64,000 nt of DNA, taken from contig CAXIUT010000099.1 of the NCBI GenBank assembly GCA_964035545.1, positions 34,021-98,020 on the forward strand, read 5' to 3'. The position numbers were made by a program, and so were the translations under genes. This document shows positions 9,296-20,677 of the stretch, piece by piece; the stretch's first letter is position 1; each line of letters begins with the position of its first letter. The notes below the pieces were generated by a model. The model ran no database searches. It was not told the origin of the DNA and saw nothing but the letters and a program-made list of their open reading frames with translations. The DNA is from Bugula neritina. Its lineage: Eukaryota; Bryozoa; Gymnolaemata; Cheilostomatida; Bugulidae.

Positions 9296-12200
9296 ATGAA
9301 GAAGTTTCTATTTCCTCTTGTTCTCATCAGTTTGTTTCTGGCAAACTACTGTCAGTCCACTTCCCCTCCTTAATATCTGTCCGATGAGTTCCTGCTCTCA
9401 TTCGACTATGCTTGCAGAAAAGGAGTCTCTCTAAGCTCATGCAAGGCTCAACTCATATGGAATGGTCAAGTAGTCTCATCAATTAACCCTAGTGATAATA
9501 AGATTCATACTTATTATGTCTGGCTTTACACTGAGATAGGACCAAACAAACTCCAATTCTCTGGATCAGGTGATAGACATGGTCTCATCATCGACAATGT
9601 TAAGATGATCAGATCTGAAAACTAAGAAGATATCGTCGTCAACGGAGACTTCTAAAAGCCATGTGTCGGAAAAGGACGGAAAATCCTCAATAACATTCCT
9701 GGATGGAGTGGAAAAGGAATCGAAGTAGGATGGGGAAAGCTATACAATAGTGAATGGAGTAGCCAAGTCGTAGAACTCAAGGAAGATAAATAGATCCTCA
9801 CTCAACTTTGGAATTTTGATGACGATTATAAAATCGTTAGTTGTGGTTCTCTTCAAGCCTCTAAATCATCTGAAAAACCTTCTTCATCTAATTAAACTCA
9901 ATCAACTCAATCAACTCAATCAACTCAATCAACTCAATCAACTCAATCAACTCAATCAACTCAATCACCTTAACTCCCTAAATCACCTCAATCACCTCCC
10001 TTATCAACTGTACCTCTTTAGAGAAGATTTCTCCTTTCTTTCCAATACGCTTGCAGAGAAAGTGTCTCTATAAATTCATGTAAAGGAAAAGTCATCTGGA
10101 ATGGCAAAGTTATCTACATTAATCCAAATAAAAAATATCCTAAAACCTACTCGACATGGGTTGAGGCTAAATCAGGATTAAATTATCTCCAATTCAAAGG
10201 AGCTAAAGGTAGTGAAAAATAGGGACTCATTATTGACAATGTTCAGTTGATCAGAAGAGGAACTAAGGACAATATTATTGAAAATGGAAATTTCGAAGAT
10301 CCAAATGTTGGACATTATTGGGAAATATTCAATAACATTCCTGGATGGAGTGGTAACGGAATATAAGTTGGATGGGGAAAAATATACAATGCTCAATGGA
10401 ACAGTCAAGTTATCAAACTAGATGGAAACAAAAAGCATGAGATCAGTCAACTTTGGAATTTTGATTCCAACTTCAACATCATCGATACTCCTGCTAATTC
10501 TTCTATTCCATCATCTGCCCTAGCTACTAGCAACCTTTAGAGAAAATTTCTTTTGACTTTCCAATACGCTTGCAGAGAAGGTTTCTCTTTAAATTCATGC
10601 AAAGGAAAAGTCATCTGGAATGGTATAGTTATTCATATTCTTCCAAATAGAAGTTATCCTAAAACCTACTCAAGATGGGTTGAGGCCAAGTCAGGGATAA
10701 ATTATCTCCAATTCAAAGGGGCTAAAGGTAGTGAAAAATAGGGGCTCATTATTGATAATATTCAGTTGGTCAGAAAAGGAAGTAACGACAATATTGTTGA
10801 AAATGGAAATTTTGAAGACCCAAATGTTGGACATTATTGGAAAATTTTAGATAGCATTCCTGGATGGCATGGAAAAGGACTCGAGGTTGGATGGGGGAAA
10901 ATATACAATGCTCAATGGAACAGTCAAGTTATCAAACTTGATGGAAACAAAAAACATGTCATTAGTCAACTTTGGAATTTCGATTCCAACTTCAACATCA
11001 TCGATACTCCTGCTAATTCTTCCATTCCATCTTCTGCCCTAGCTACCAGTAACCTTGAGAGAAAATTTCTTTTGACTTTTCAATACGCTTGCAGAGAAGG
11101 TGTCTCTGCTAACACTTGCAAAGGAAAAGTCATCTGGAATGGTATAGTTATTCATATAAGTCCAAGTAGAAATATTCGAACCTTCTCAAGATGGCTTGAA
11201 GCTAAGTCAGGATTAAATTATATCCAATTCAAAGGAGCTAAAGGCAATGAAAATAAAGGTCTCATTATTGACAATGTTCAGTTGGTCAGAAGAGGATGTG
11301 TTGACAATATTATTAAGAATGGAAATTTTGAAGACCCAAATGTTGGACATTATTGGAAAATTTTGAATAAAATTCCTGGATGGCATACAAAAGAACTAGA
11401 AGTTGGATGGGGGAAAATATACAATTATGGATGGAAAAGTCAAGTAGCCAAACTAGATGGAAACAAAAAGCATGAGATCACCCAACTTTGGAATTTTGAT
11501 TCCAACTTCAAGATTACTAATAGTCCTGCTGATCCTTCATCCATTCCATCACCTGCCTCACTTACCAATAAACTCGATAAAAAGTTTCTCCTTTCTTTTC
11601 AATATGCTTGCAGAGAAGGTGTCTCTTATCTTTCATGCAAAGGAAAAATCATCTGGAATGGAATAGTTCTTTATCTTAGCCCAACTAGAAGTATTAGAAC
11701 CTATTCAAGATGGGTTGAGGCAAAGTCAGGGATGAATTATCTCCAATTAATAGGAGCTAGAGGTAGTTAAAAATAGGGCCTCATTATTGATGATGTTAAA
11801 TTAGTCAGAAAAGGATGTGTTGACAATATTATTGAGAATGGAAATTTTGAAGATCCAAATGTTGGAAGAGGATGGAAAATTTTGAATAAAATTCCTGGAT
11901 GGCATACAAAAGAACTAGAAGTTGGATGGGGGAAACTATACAATTATGGATGGAAAAGTCAAGTAGCCAAACTAGATGGAAACAAAAAGCATGAGATCAC
12001 CCAACTTTGGAATTTTGATTCCAACTTCAAGATTACTAATAGTCCTGTTGATCCTTCATCCATTCCATCACCTTCCTCACTTACCAATAAAATCGATAAA
12101 AAGTTTCTCCTTTCTTTTCAATATGCTTGCAGAAATGGTGCTTCTTCAAATTCATGCAAAGGAAAAGTCATCTGGAATGGAATAGTTCTTTATCTTAGTC

Positions 12201-12571
12201 CAAATAGAAGTATTAGAACCTACTCAAGATGGGTTGAGGTCAAGTCAGGATTAAATTAACTCTAATTCAAAGGAGCTAGCGGTAGTTAGGATCAAGGATT
12301 TTTTATTGATAATGTTCAGTTGATAAGAAAAGGAGATATTGACAATATTGTTGAGAATGGAAATTTCTAAAAGCCAAGTGTTGGACATTATTGGAAAAAT
12401 TAAGATAAAATTCCTGGCTGGAGTGGGACTGGAGTCGAGATAGGATGGGGAAAAATATATAATTATGGATGGAAAAGTCAAGTAGTCCCCAACCCCAACC
12501 CCAACCCCAACCCCAACCCCAACCCCAACCCCAACCCCAACCCCAACCCCAACCCCTAAGAATCTAAATGA
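9296..12571 (+). CDS. Secreted DUF642-like repeat protein (copy 2), C-terminus replaced by a telomere tract
   Basis: ATG 9296, in frame to TGA 12569 (1,091 aa). Signal peptide KKFLFPLVLISLFLANYCQ, one N-terminal half module, a (STQ)n/P linker (about 9890-10015), then five modules of about 175 aa (FQYACRE..., WNGIV, GLIIDNVQL, NGNFEDPNVG, IPGW, KLDGNKK). Paralogs end ...QVxxLDG...WNF...SYxLL. Here, after YNYGWKSQVV, the tract 12487-12556 reads in frame as (Pro-Asn)11-Pro and then QESK-stop. About 30 residues of the last domain are missing. Either a chimeric assembly joint or a real internal telomere insertion; the true 3' end is uncertain. Confidence 0.7.
12487..12556 (+). repeat. Internal telomeric tract (CCCCAA)11.7
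   Basis: 70 nt of perfect C4A2 repeat inside the end of a DUF642-like gene. Orientation is that of a left chromosome end. The sequence to its right (12557 on) resembles the 3' end and 3' flank of the paralogs at 15575 and 20330. Confidence 0.95.
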
Positions 12572-12649
12572 TAGCCGATAATATTCTTAAATTAATATTG
12601 TTTATTATTCATGATAATTATTAGTAAAATGGATAATGGGATGAATCAA

Positions 12650-12793
12650 TCATGCACATATTCCTTGTTTGTTTATCATACCATGAGGACATTGCTGGAC
12701 ACAGGCATCAGCTGTCCTTAATCTATTGGGACAGCTTGCGAAACAGAATGAGTTGTAGAAGAAGTTTTCTTTAGACTCATTGCTCCAGTTCAT
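12650..12793 (-). CDS. Putative 47-aa cysteine-rich peptide, copy 1
   Basis: Minus-strand ATG 12793 to TGA 12650. It has five Cys (FCFASC, DACVQQC, GICA), lying tail-to-tail with the DUF642-like gene. A second copy is at 15705-15866. The copies differ by an exactly 18-nt in-frame indel and by third-position changes (CAC/CAT His, GCT/GCC Ala) plus conservative replacements, which favours coding. It could instead be the last exon of a longer gene or a fossil. Confidence 0.4.
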   Translation of the reverse strand: MNWSNESKENFFYNSFCFASCPNRLRTADACVQQCPHGMINKQGICA

Positions 12794-12849
12794 ATGTAGT
12801 CTATCGATATGTTTTATTCTTTGATTTTTAAGTGGATTTCCTCTTGTTG

Positions 12850-13274
12850 TAAAGTATTTGAGGTAGTGAAAGGATTTTTGGCTGAGAATTGGAGCTGCCT
12901 TTTAGTTTCAAGACTATGCCTTGTCATGTTTTATGTTTTTCTTCAGTTGTGATATATTTTACCATCGATTATTTGTAGTTTATCATGTGAAAATATCATG
13001 ATGTCTTGGCTCTCCTTAGGAGTCTAACAAGTTGTAAATTAAACTTGATTCTTTTTATTGAGACAGGTAGTAGTCAATGCGATCATTTTGACTCTGCTAT
13101 CATGAATAGATTCTATTGAAGATGATGGAACGTGTCAGCCTTTCAAGGAAATCAAATAATATCAAGTACTTTGAGCTTTATATCTGAGCTTTATTTCATA
13201 AAAAATCAAATTTTCTATTTCTAAAGTGTTTAGTTTTCTATAGTTTAAATTTACTAGTTAAATGTGGTTTTCTA
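12850..13274 (+). repeat. Upstream module, copy 3
   Basis: Diverged relative of 6833-7142 and almost identical (over roughly 12940-13331) to 16013-16404. Its hairpin at 13008-13024 keeps pairing by a G-T change (GGCTC...GAGTC). Confidence 0.7.
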
Positions 13275-13331
13275 AAACTCAGCGATTAGAAATTATAAAT
13301 CGAATCGTTATTTAAATAGAACATAATTTAA
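13275..13331 (+). promoter_or_regulatory. Conserved core upstream element, copy 3
   Basis: AAACTCAGCGATTAGAAATT begins 57 nt before the ATG at 13332. Confidence 0.5.
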
Positions 13332-15581
13332 ATGTTAAAGTTTCTCTTCCCTCTTCTTATCAGCTTGTTCGTGGTAAGCTACTGTCAATCCACTTCCCTT
13401 CCCCAGTATTTATCTAATAAGTTCCTACTTTCATTCAAATATGCTTGCAGAAAAGGAATCCCTCTAAGCTCATGCAAGGCTCAACTCATTTGGAATGATC
13501 AAGTAGTCTCATCAATTAGCCCCAGTGACCACAAGATTCACAACTATAAGGTCAGGCTTTACGCTTAAATAGGACCTAACAAACTCCAATTCTCTGGATC
13601 AGGGAAAAGTGATAGCTACGGTCTCATCATCGACAATGTTAAGATGATCAGAACTGGAACCAAAGAAGATATTGTAGTCAACGGAGACTTCTAAAAGCCA
13701 AGAGTTGGAAAAGGATGGAAAATCTTCAATAAAATTCCTGGATGGAAAGGAAAAGGAATTGAGGTTGGATGGGGAAAAATATACAATAATGGATGGAATA
13801 GTCAAGTAGTCGAACTTGATGGAAACAAAAATTATGCCATCACTCAACTTTGGAATTTTGATGATGATTATAAAATTGTCAGTTCTGGGTCTCTTGATTC
13901 TTCCGAACCATCGTCTCAATCACAACCTTAATCGCCTGGAACACTGCCATCACCTGGAAGCCCTCCATCAAACTCAATATTGTCTGGCCCTCTTTAGAAA
14001 AAATTCAAACTTACTTTCCAATATGCTTGTAGAAGCGGTATTTCTTTAAACATCTGCAAAGGAAAAGTCATCTGGAATGATGAAATTATGGATATCAATC
14101 CAACTAACAAATTTGTTAAAACCTATTCAGTATGGGTTGATGTCAAACCAGGATAAAATTATCTCCTATTCAGAGGAGCAAGAGGTTCTAAAATATAAGG
14201 TCTCATGATTGGTCATGTTTAGTTAGTCAGAAAAGGAGAAATAGACAATATTGTTAAAAATGGAAATTTCAAAAGGCCAAATATTGGACAGGGTTAATTA
14301 ATCTTTGATACAATACCTGGGTGGACCGGAACTAAAGTCGAGCTTACATGGGGAAAACGATACAATAGTAGATGGAACGGACAAGTAGTAAAACTCGATG
14401 GAAAAAAACAATACTTCATCTCTCAACATTGGAATTTTGATAAAGACTTTAATGAAATCAGTAGCAACCCTCTTAATCCTCCTCTTCCATCACCTTCATC
14501 ACCTTAATCACCTTAGTCACCTTAATCACCTTCATCACCTTAATCACCTTAATTACCTTAATTACCTTCATCACCTTAATCACCTTAATTACCTTAATTA
14601 CCTTAATCACCTTAATCACCTTAGTCACCTTCATCGCCTTCATCACCTTAATCACCTTAATCACCTTCATCACCTTAATTACCTTAGTCACTTTAGTCAC
14701 CTTAATCACCTTAATCTCCTTAATCACCTTCATCACCTTCATCACCTTCATCACCTTAGTCACCTTCATCACCTTAGTCACCTTCATCACCTTAATCTCC
14801 TTAATCGCCTTAATCTCCTTCATCACCTTAGTCACCTTCATCACCTTAGTCACCTTCATCACCTTAGTCACCTTCATCACCTTCATCACCTTAATCACCT
14901 TAATCTCCTTAATCACCTTAATCTCCTTAATCACCTTCATCGCCTTAATCACCTTAATTACCTTAGTCACCTTAATTACCTTAATCACCTTAATTACCTT
15001 CATCACCTTAATCACCTTAATCTCCTTAGTCACCTTAATCTCCTTAATCTCCTTAGTCACCTTAGTCACCTTAATCTCCTTAATCACCTTAATCACCTTC
15101 CACCCTTTCGAATAAATTCAAACTTACTTTCAAATATGCTTGCAGAATTGCTATTCCTTTTAACTCATGCCAAGGAAAAGTCACTTGGAATGGTCAAGCT
15201 ATGTTTATCAATCCAACTAGCCATTAAATTCAAAAATACTAAGCATAAGTTGATGCCAAGTAAGGACAAAATTCTCTGAAATTCTAAGGAGCTGGACTTA
15301 GTGATAGCTGTGGTCTCATTATTGACAATGTTCGGCTGGTCAGATAAGGATGCAACAAAAATATTGTTGTCAACGGAAACTTTGAGGATCCGTATGTCGG
15401 AAGAGATTGGAAACTCTTCAATAACATTCCGGGATGGAGTGGACAAGAAATATAAGTTGGATGGGGACAGATATACAATAGCGGATGGGGATAGAGAAAT
15501 CAAGTAATAGAACTCGATGGAAACCATAATTATGCCATGACTCAACTTTGGAATTTCGATTCCTCTTATCGCCTAATATGA
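13332..15581 (+). CDS. Secreted DUF642-like protein with a giant Ser-Pro-Gln linker (copy 3, 749 aa)
   Basis: ATG 13332 to TGA 15579 in one frame. Signal peptide MLKFLFPLLISLFVVSYCQ, a half module, one full module (FQYACRSG to KLDGKKQ), then a low-complexity linker from about 14480 to 15106 made of SPQ and SPS triplets (about 205 residues), then a final module (FKYACRIA, LIIDNVRLV, NGNFEDP, ELDGNHN) ending SYRLI. Most linker Gln residues are written TAA or TAG, so a standard-code reading shows dozens of stops. The linker is probably an extended, mucin-like spacer between carbohydrate-binding modules; that role is inferred. Confidence 0.75.
14480..15106 (+). repeat. Ser-Pro-Gln coding microsatellite-like array
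   Basis: About 70 nine-base units of the form TCA CCT TAA, TCA CCT TAG or TCA CCT TCA, with variants TTA CCT and TCT CCT. It is in frame with the surrounding DUF642-like modules. Confidence 0.9.
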
Positions 15582-15704
15582 AAGCTTGAATGATATCTAA
15601 ACTATTTTAAATCTAATATTATCATAAAAACTATCATTTTCCAGGCATAAAAATTGTTTTATTATTCATGATAATATTAGTAAAATAGATAATGGATGAA
15701 TCAA

Positions 15705-15866
15705 TCATGCACATATTCCTTGTTTGTTTATCATACCGTGAGGACATTGCTGGATACAAGCATCAGCTGTCCTCAATCCATTGGGACAGCTTGCGATACA
15801 GAATGAGTTGTGGAAGAAGTTTCCTTTAGACTCATTGCTCCAATCCTGGCCATAAGAATAGTTCAT
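15705..15866 (-). CDS. Putative 53-aa cysteine-rich peptide, copy 2
   Basis: Minus-strand ATG 15866 (MNYSYGQDWSNESKGNFF...) to TGA 15705, ending INKQGICA. It is a paralog of 12650-12793 with six extra codons near the start. No signal peptide is visible from this ATG, and the frame stays open upstream for about 75 codons without an ATG, so it may be the terminal exon of a larger gene. Confidence 0.4.
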   Translation of the reverse strand: MNYSYGQDWSNESKGNFFHNSFCIASCPNGLRTADACIQQCPHGMINKQGICA

Positions 15867-15899
15867 ATGTAGTCTATCAATATGTTTTATTCTTTGATT

Positions 15900-16347
15900 T
15901 TTACGTGGAGTTTCTCTTGTTGTAAAGTATTTGAAGTAGTAAAAGGGTTTTTGATACGAGAATTGGAGTTGCCTTTTGTTTCTAGACTATGCCTTGTCAT
16001 GTTTTTTGTTTTTCTTCAGTTGTGATATATTTTACCATCGATTATTTGTAGTTTATCATGTGAAAATATCATGATGTCTTGGCTCTCCTTAGGAGTCTAA
16101 CAAGTTGTAAATTAAACTTGATTCTTTTTATTGAGACAGGTAGTAGTCAATGCGATCATTTTGACTCTGCTATCATGAATAGATTCTATTGAAGATGATG
16201 GAACGTGTCAGCCTTTCAAGGAAATCAAATAATATCAAGTACTTTGAGCTTTATATCTGAGCTTTATTTCATAAAAAATCAAATTTTCTATTTCTAAAGT
16301 GTTTAGTTTTCTATAGTTTAAATTTACTAGTTAAATGTGGTTTTCTA
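15900..16347 (+). repeat. Upstream module, copy 4
   Basis: Nearly identical to the region before the third gene (offset 3073), with its hairpin at 16081-16097. Confidence 0.7.
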
Positions 16348-16404
16348 AAACTCAGCGATTAGAAATTATAAATCGAATCGTTATTTAAATAGAACATAAT
16401 TTAA
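16348..16404 (+). promoter_or_regulatory. Conserved core upstream element, copy 4
   Basis: AAACTCAGCGATTAGAAATT begins 57 nt before the ATG at 16405. Confidence 0.5.
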
Positions 16405-19400
16405 ATGTTAAAGTTTCTCTTCCCTCTTCTTATCAGCTTGTTCGTGGTAAGCTACTGTCAATCCACTTGCTCTCCTTAATATCTGTCTGATGAGTTCCTG
16501 CTTTCATTTGATTATGCATGCAGAAAAGGAATCCCTCTAGACTCATGTAAGACCCAAATACTTTGGAATGGTCAAGTAGTCTCATCAATTAGCCCTCATG
16601 ATCATAATATTCACACTTATTATGTCTGGCTTTACGCTGAGATAGGACCAAACAAACTTCAATTCTCTGGATCAGGGAAAAGTGATAGTTATGGTCTCAC
16701 TATTGACAACGTTAAAATGATAAGATATGGAACCTAAGAAGATATAATAGTCAACGGAGACTTCTAAAAGCCATGTGTTGGAAAAAGACAGAAAATCCTC
16801 AATAACATTCCTGGATGGAGTGGAAAAGGAATCTAAGTTGGATGGGGAAAACTATACAATAGTGGATGGAATAGTCAAGTAGTAGAACTTGATGGAAACA
16901 AAAATTATGTCCTGACTCAACTTTGGAACTTTGATGATGACTTCAACATCATCAATAGCTGCCTTCTTCATCCTTCAGTACCATCACCACATCCATAGCC
17001 TCTATTGCCTCCATCATCTCCATCATCATCTTTATCATCTCCATCATCTCCATCGCCTTCATCTTCTCTATCGCCTCCATCATCTTTATCACTTCCATAG
17101 CCTCCATCATCTCCATCGCCTTCATCTTCTCTATCGCCTCCATCATCTTCATCACTTCCATAGCCTCCATCATCTCCATAGTCTCTATAGCCTCCATCAT
17201 CTCCATCACTTCCATAGCCTCCATCATCTCCCCCCCTTTAGAAATAATTCAAACTTACTTTGAATTACAATTGCAAAAGTGGTGTTCTTTATAACTTATG
17301 CAAAGGAAAAGTCATTTGGAATGGTAAAACTATGTATATCAACCCGACTAACCACCATATTCAGACCTTCTCAGCATGGGTTGACGCAAAGTAAGGACAA
17401 AATTATCTTCAATTAAGAGGAGCTAGAGGTAGTGAAAATTAAGGTCTCATTATTGACAATGTTAAGGTGGTCAGAAAAGGATGTGTTGACAATATTGTTG
17501 AGAATGGAAACTTCTAAAAACCAAGTGTTGGACGTAATTGGAAAATCTTTAGTAGCATTCCTGGCTGGAGTGGAACTGGAGTCGAGATTGGATGGGGAAA
17601 AATATACAATGCTAAATGGAATAGTCAAGTAGCCAAACTCGATGGAAAGAAAAAATATGTCCTCACTCAAGTTTGGAACTTCGATAAAAACTTCAACCAA
17701 ATCAAAAGCTCTCTTCATCCTTCACCTTCTCCAATACCTGCCCTATCAACCAGCACTCTTGAGAAAAAGTTTTTACTGACTTTGAATTACAATTGCAAAA
17801 GTGGTGTTCTTTATAACTTATGCAAAGGAAAAGTCATTTGGAATGGTAAAACTATGCATATCAACCCGACTAACCACCATATTCAGACCTTCTCAGCATG
17901 GGTTGACGCAAAGTAAGGACAAAATTATCTCTAATTAAGAGGAGCTAAAGGTTGCTAGAATGAAGGGCTCGTTATTGACAATGTTAAGGTGGTCAGAAAA
18001 GGAGATATAGACAATATTGTTGAGAATGGAAACTTCTAAAAACCAAGTGTGGGACGTAATTGGAAAATCTTTAGTAGCATTCCTGGCTGGAGTGGGAATG
18101 GAGTCGAGATTGGATGGGGAAAAATATACAATGCTAAATGGAATAGTCAAGTAGCCAAACTCGATGGAAAGAAAAAATATGTCCTCACTCAAGTTTGGAA
18201 CTTCGATAAAAACTTCAACTAAATCAAAAGCTGCTCTCTTCATCCTTTACCTTCTCCATCTCCATCACCTGCCCTACGAACCAGCACTCTTGAGAAAAAG
18301 TTTTTACTGACTTTGAATTACAATTGCAAAAGTGGTGTTCTTTATAACTTATGCAAAGGAAAAGTCATTTGGAATGGTAAAACTATGTATATCAACCCGA
18401 CTAACCACCATATTCAGACCTTCTCAGCATGGGTTGACGCAAAGTAAGGACAAAATTATCTTCAATTAAGAGGAGCTAGAGGTAGTGAAAATTAAGGTCT
18501 CATTATTGACAATGTCAAGGTGGTCAGAAAAGGATGTGTTGACAATATTGTTGAGAATGGAAACTTCTAAAAACCAAGTGTTGGACGTAATTGGAAAATC
18601 TTTAGTAGCATTCCTGGCTGGAGTGGAACTGGAGTCGAGATTGGATGGGGAAAAATATACAATGCTAAATGGAATAGTCAAGTAGCCAAACTCGATGGAA
18701 AGAAAAAATATGTCCTCACTCAAGTTTGGAACTTCGATAAAAACTTCAACTAAATCAAAAGCTGCTCTCTTCATCCTTCACCTTCTCCATTACCTGCCCT
18801 ATCAACCAGCACTCTTGAGAAAAAGTTTTTACTGACTTTGAATTACAATTGCAAAAGTGGTGTTCTTTATAACTTATGCAAAGGAAAAGTCATTTGGAAT
18901 GGTAAAACTATGCATATCAACCCGACTAACCACCATATTCAGACCTTCTCAGCATGGGTTGACGCAAAGTAAGGACAAAATTATCTCTAATTAAGAGGAG
19001 CTAAAGGTTGCTAGAATGAAGGGCTCGTTATTGACAATGTTAAGGTGGTCAGAAAAGGAGATATAGACAATATTGTTGAGAATGGAAACTTCTAAAAACC
19101 AAGTGTGGGACGTAATTGGAAAATCTTTAGTAGCATTCCTGGCTGGAGTGGAACTGGAGTCGAGATTGGATGGGGAAAAATATACAATGCTAAATGGAAT
19201 AGTCAAGTAGCCAAACTCGATGGAAAGAAAAAATATGTCCTCACTCAAGTTTGGAACTTCGATAAAAACTTCAACTAAATCAAAAGCTGCTCTCTTCATC
19301 CTTTACCTTCTCCATCTCCATCACCTGCCCTACCAACCAGCACTCTTGAGAAAAAGTTTTTACTGACTTTGAATTACAATTGCAAAAGTGGTGTTCTTTA

Positions 19401-20352
19401 TAACTTATGCAAAGGAAAAGTCATTTGGAATGGTAAAACTATGCATATCAACCCGACTAACCACCATATTCAGACCTTCTCAGCATGGGTTGACGCAAAG
19501 TAAGGACAAAATTATCTCTAATTAAGAGGAGCTAAAGGTTGCTAGAATGAAGGGCTCGTTATTGACAATGTTAAGGTGGTCAGAAAAGGAGATATAGACA
19601 ATATTGTTGAGAATGGAAACTTCTAAAAACCAAGTGTGGGACGTAATTGGAAAATCTTTAGTAGCATTCCTGGCTGGAGTGGAACTGGAGTCGAGATTGG
19701 ATGGGGAAAAATATACAATGCTAAATGGAATAGTCAAGTAGCCAAACTCGATGGAAAGAAAAAATATGTCCTCACTCAAGTTTGGAACTTCGATAAAAAC
19801 TTCAACTAAATCAAAAGCTGCTCTCTTCATCCTTCACCTTCTCCATTACCTGCCCTACCAACCAGCACTCTTGAGAAAAAGTTTTTACTGACTTTGAATT
19901 ACAATTGCAAAAGTGGTGTTCTTTATAACTTATGCAAAGGAAAAGTCATTTGGAATGGTAAAACTATGCATATCAACCCGACTAACCACCATATTCAGAC
20001 CTTCTCAGCATGGGTTGACGCAAAGTAAGGACAAAATTATCTCTAATTAAGAGGAGCTAAAGGTTGCTAGAATGAAGGGCTCGTTATTGACAATGTTAAG
20101 GTGGTCAGAAAAGGAGATATAGACAATATTGTTGAGAATGGAAACTTCTAAAAACCAAGTGTGGGACGTAATTGGAAAATCTTTAGTAGCATTCCTGGCT
20201 GGAGTGGAACTGGAGTCGAGATTGGATGGGGAAAAATATACAATGCTAAATGGAATAGTCAAGTAGCCAAACTCGATGGAAAGAAAAATCAATCAATCAA
20301 ACAAAGCTGGAAATTCAATTACTCTTACCACCTTTTATAAAAACTTCAATGA
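16405..20352 (+). CDS. Secreted DUF642-like protein with six near-identical modules (copy 4, 1,315 aa)
   Basis: ATG 16405 to TGA 20350, no intron. Same signal peptide as copy 3. A half module and a full module are followed by a Ser/Pro/Leu-rich linker (about 16975-17235) and six modules of 174-177 aa, each beginning near LTLNYNCKSG (17256, 17777, 18307, 18832, 19364, 19889) and containing GLIIDN/GLVIDN, NGNFQKPSVG, IPGW, EIGW and KLDGKK. The last ends YSYHLLQKLQ. The modules share long identical runs, so the array was recently amplified or homogenised. The stop lies 57 nt before a telomere: this is the most distal gene of its chromosome. Confidence 0.75.
17250..20290 (+). repeat. Tandem coding repeats of 522-531 bp, six copies
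   Basis: Periodicity is evident from repeated blocks such as GGACAAAATTATCTCTAATT at about 525-bp steps. The last three copies differ by only a few bases. Confidence 0.9.
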
Positions 20353-20408
20353 TTGTCCAATAATATTTTAAATTAATATTGTTTTATTCTTCATGATAAT
20401 ATTAGTAA

Positions 20409-20477
20409 GGGGTTGGGGTTGGGGTTGGGGTTGGGGTTGGGGTTGGGGTTGGGGTTGGGGTTGGGGTTGGGGTTGGG
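20409..20477 (+). repeat. Right-end telomere (GGGGTT)n of the left chromosome
   Basis: Perfect G4T2 repeats running into the assembly gap. The telomere is added after ATTAGTAA, inside a 3' flank that continues uninterrupted in the paralogous flanks at about 12625 and 15670. Confidence 0.97.
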
Positions 20478-20677
20478 NNNNNNNNNNNNNNNNNNNNNNN
20501 NNNNNNNNNNNNNNNNNNNNNNNNNNNNNNNNNNNNNNNNNNNNNNNNNNNNNNNNNNNNNNNNNNNNNNNNNNNNNNNNNNNNNNNNNNNNNNNNNNNN
20601 NNNNNNNNNNNNNNNNNNNNNNNNNNNNNNNNNNNNNNNNNNNNNNNNNNNNNNNNNNNNNNNNNNNNNNNNNNNNN
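20478..20677. other. Assembly gap, 200 N
   Basis: Exactly 200 unknown bases between two telomeres facing each other. A round-number scaffold gap, not biological sequence. Confidence 0.98.

Noticed and set aside
14398-15279. 293-aa ORF of Leu-Asn-His repeats (LNHLSHL) and its minus-strand Lys-Val-Ile mirror
   Set aside because: Wrong-frame shadows of the Ser-Pro-Gln linker; the DUF642-like frame runs continuously through with TAA/TAG as Gln.
17413-20292. Series of ~100-aa minus-strand ORFs (MKRAAFDLVEVFIEVPNL...)
   Set aside because: Repeat at the ~525-bp module period opposite a continuous plus-strand gene with signal peptide and domain motifs; antisense shadows.
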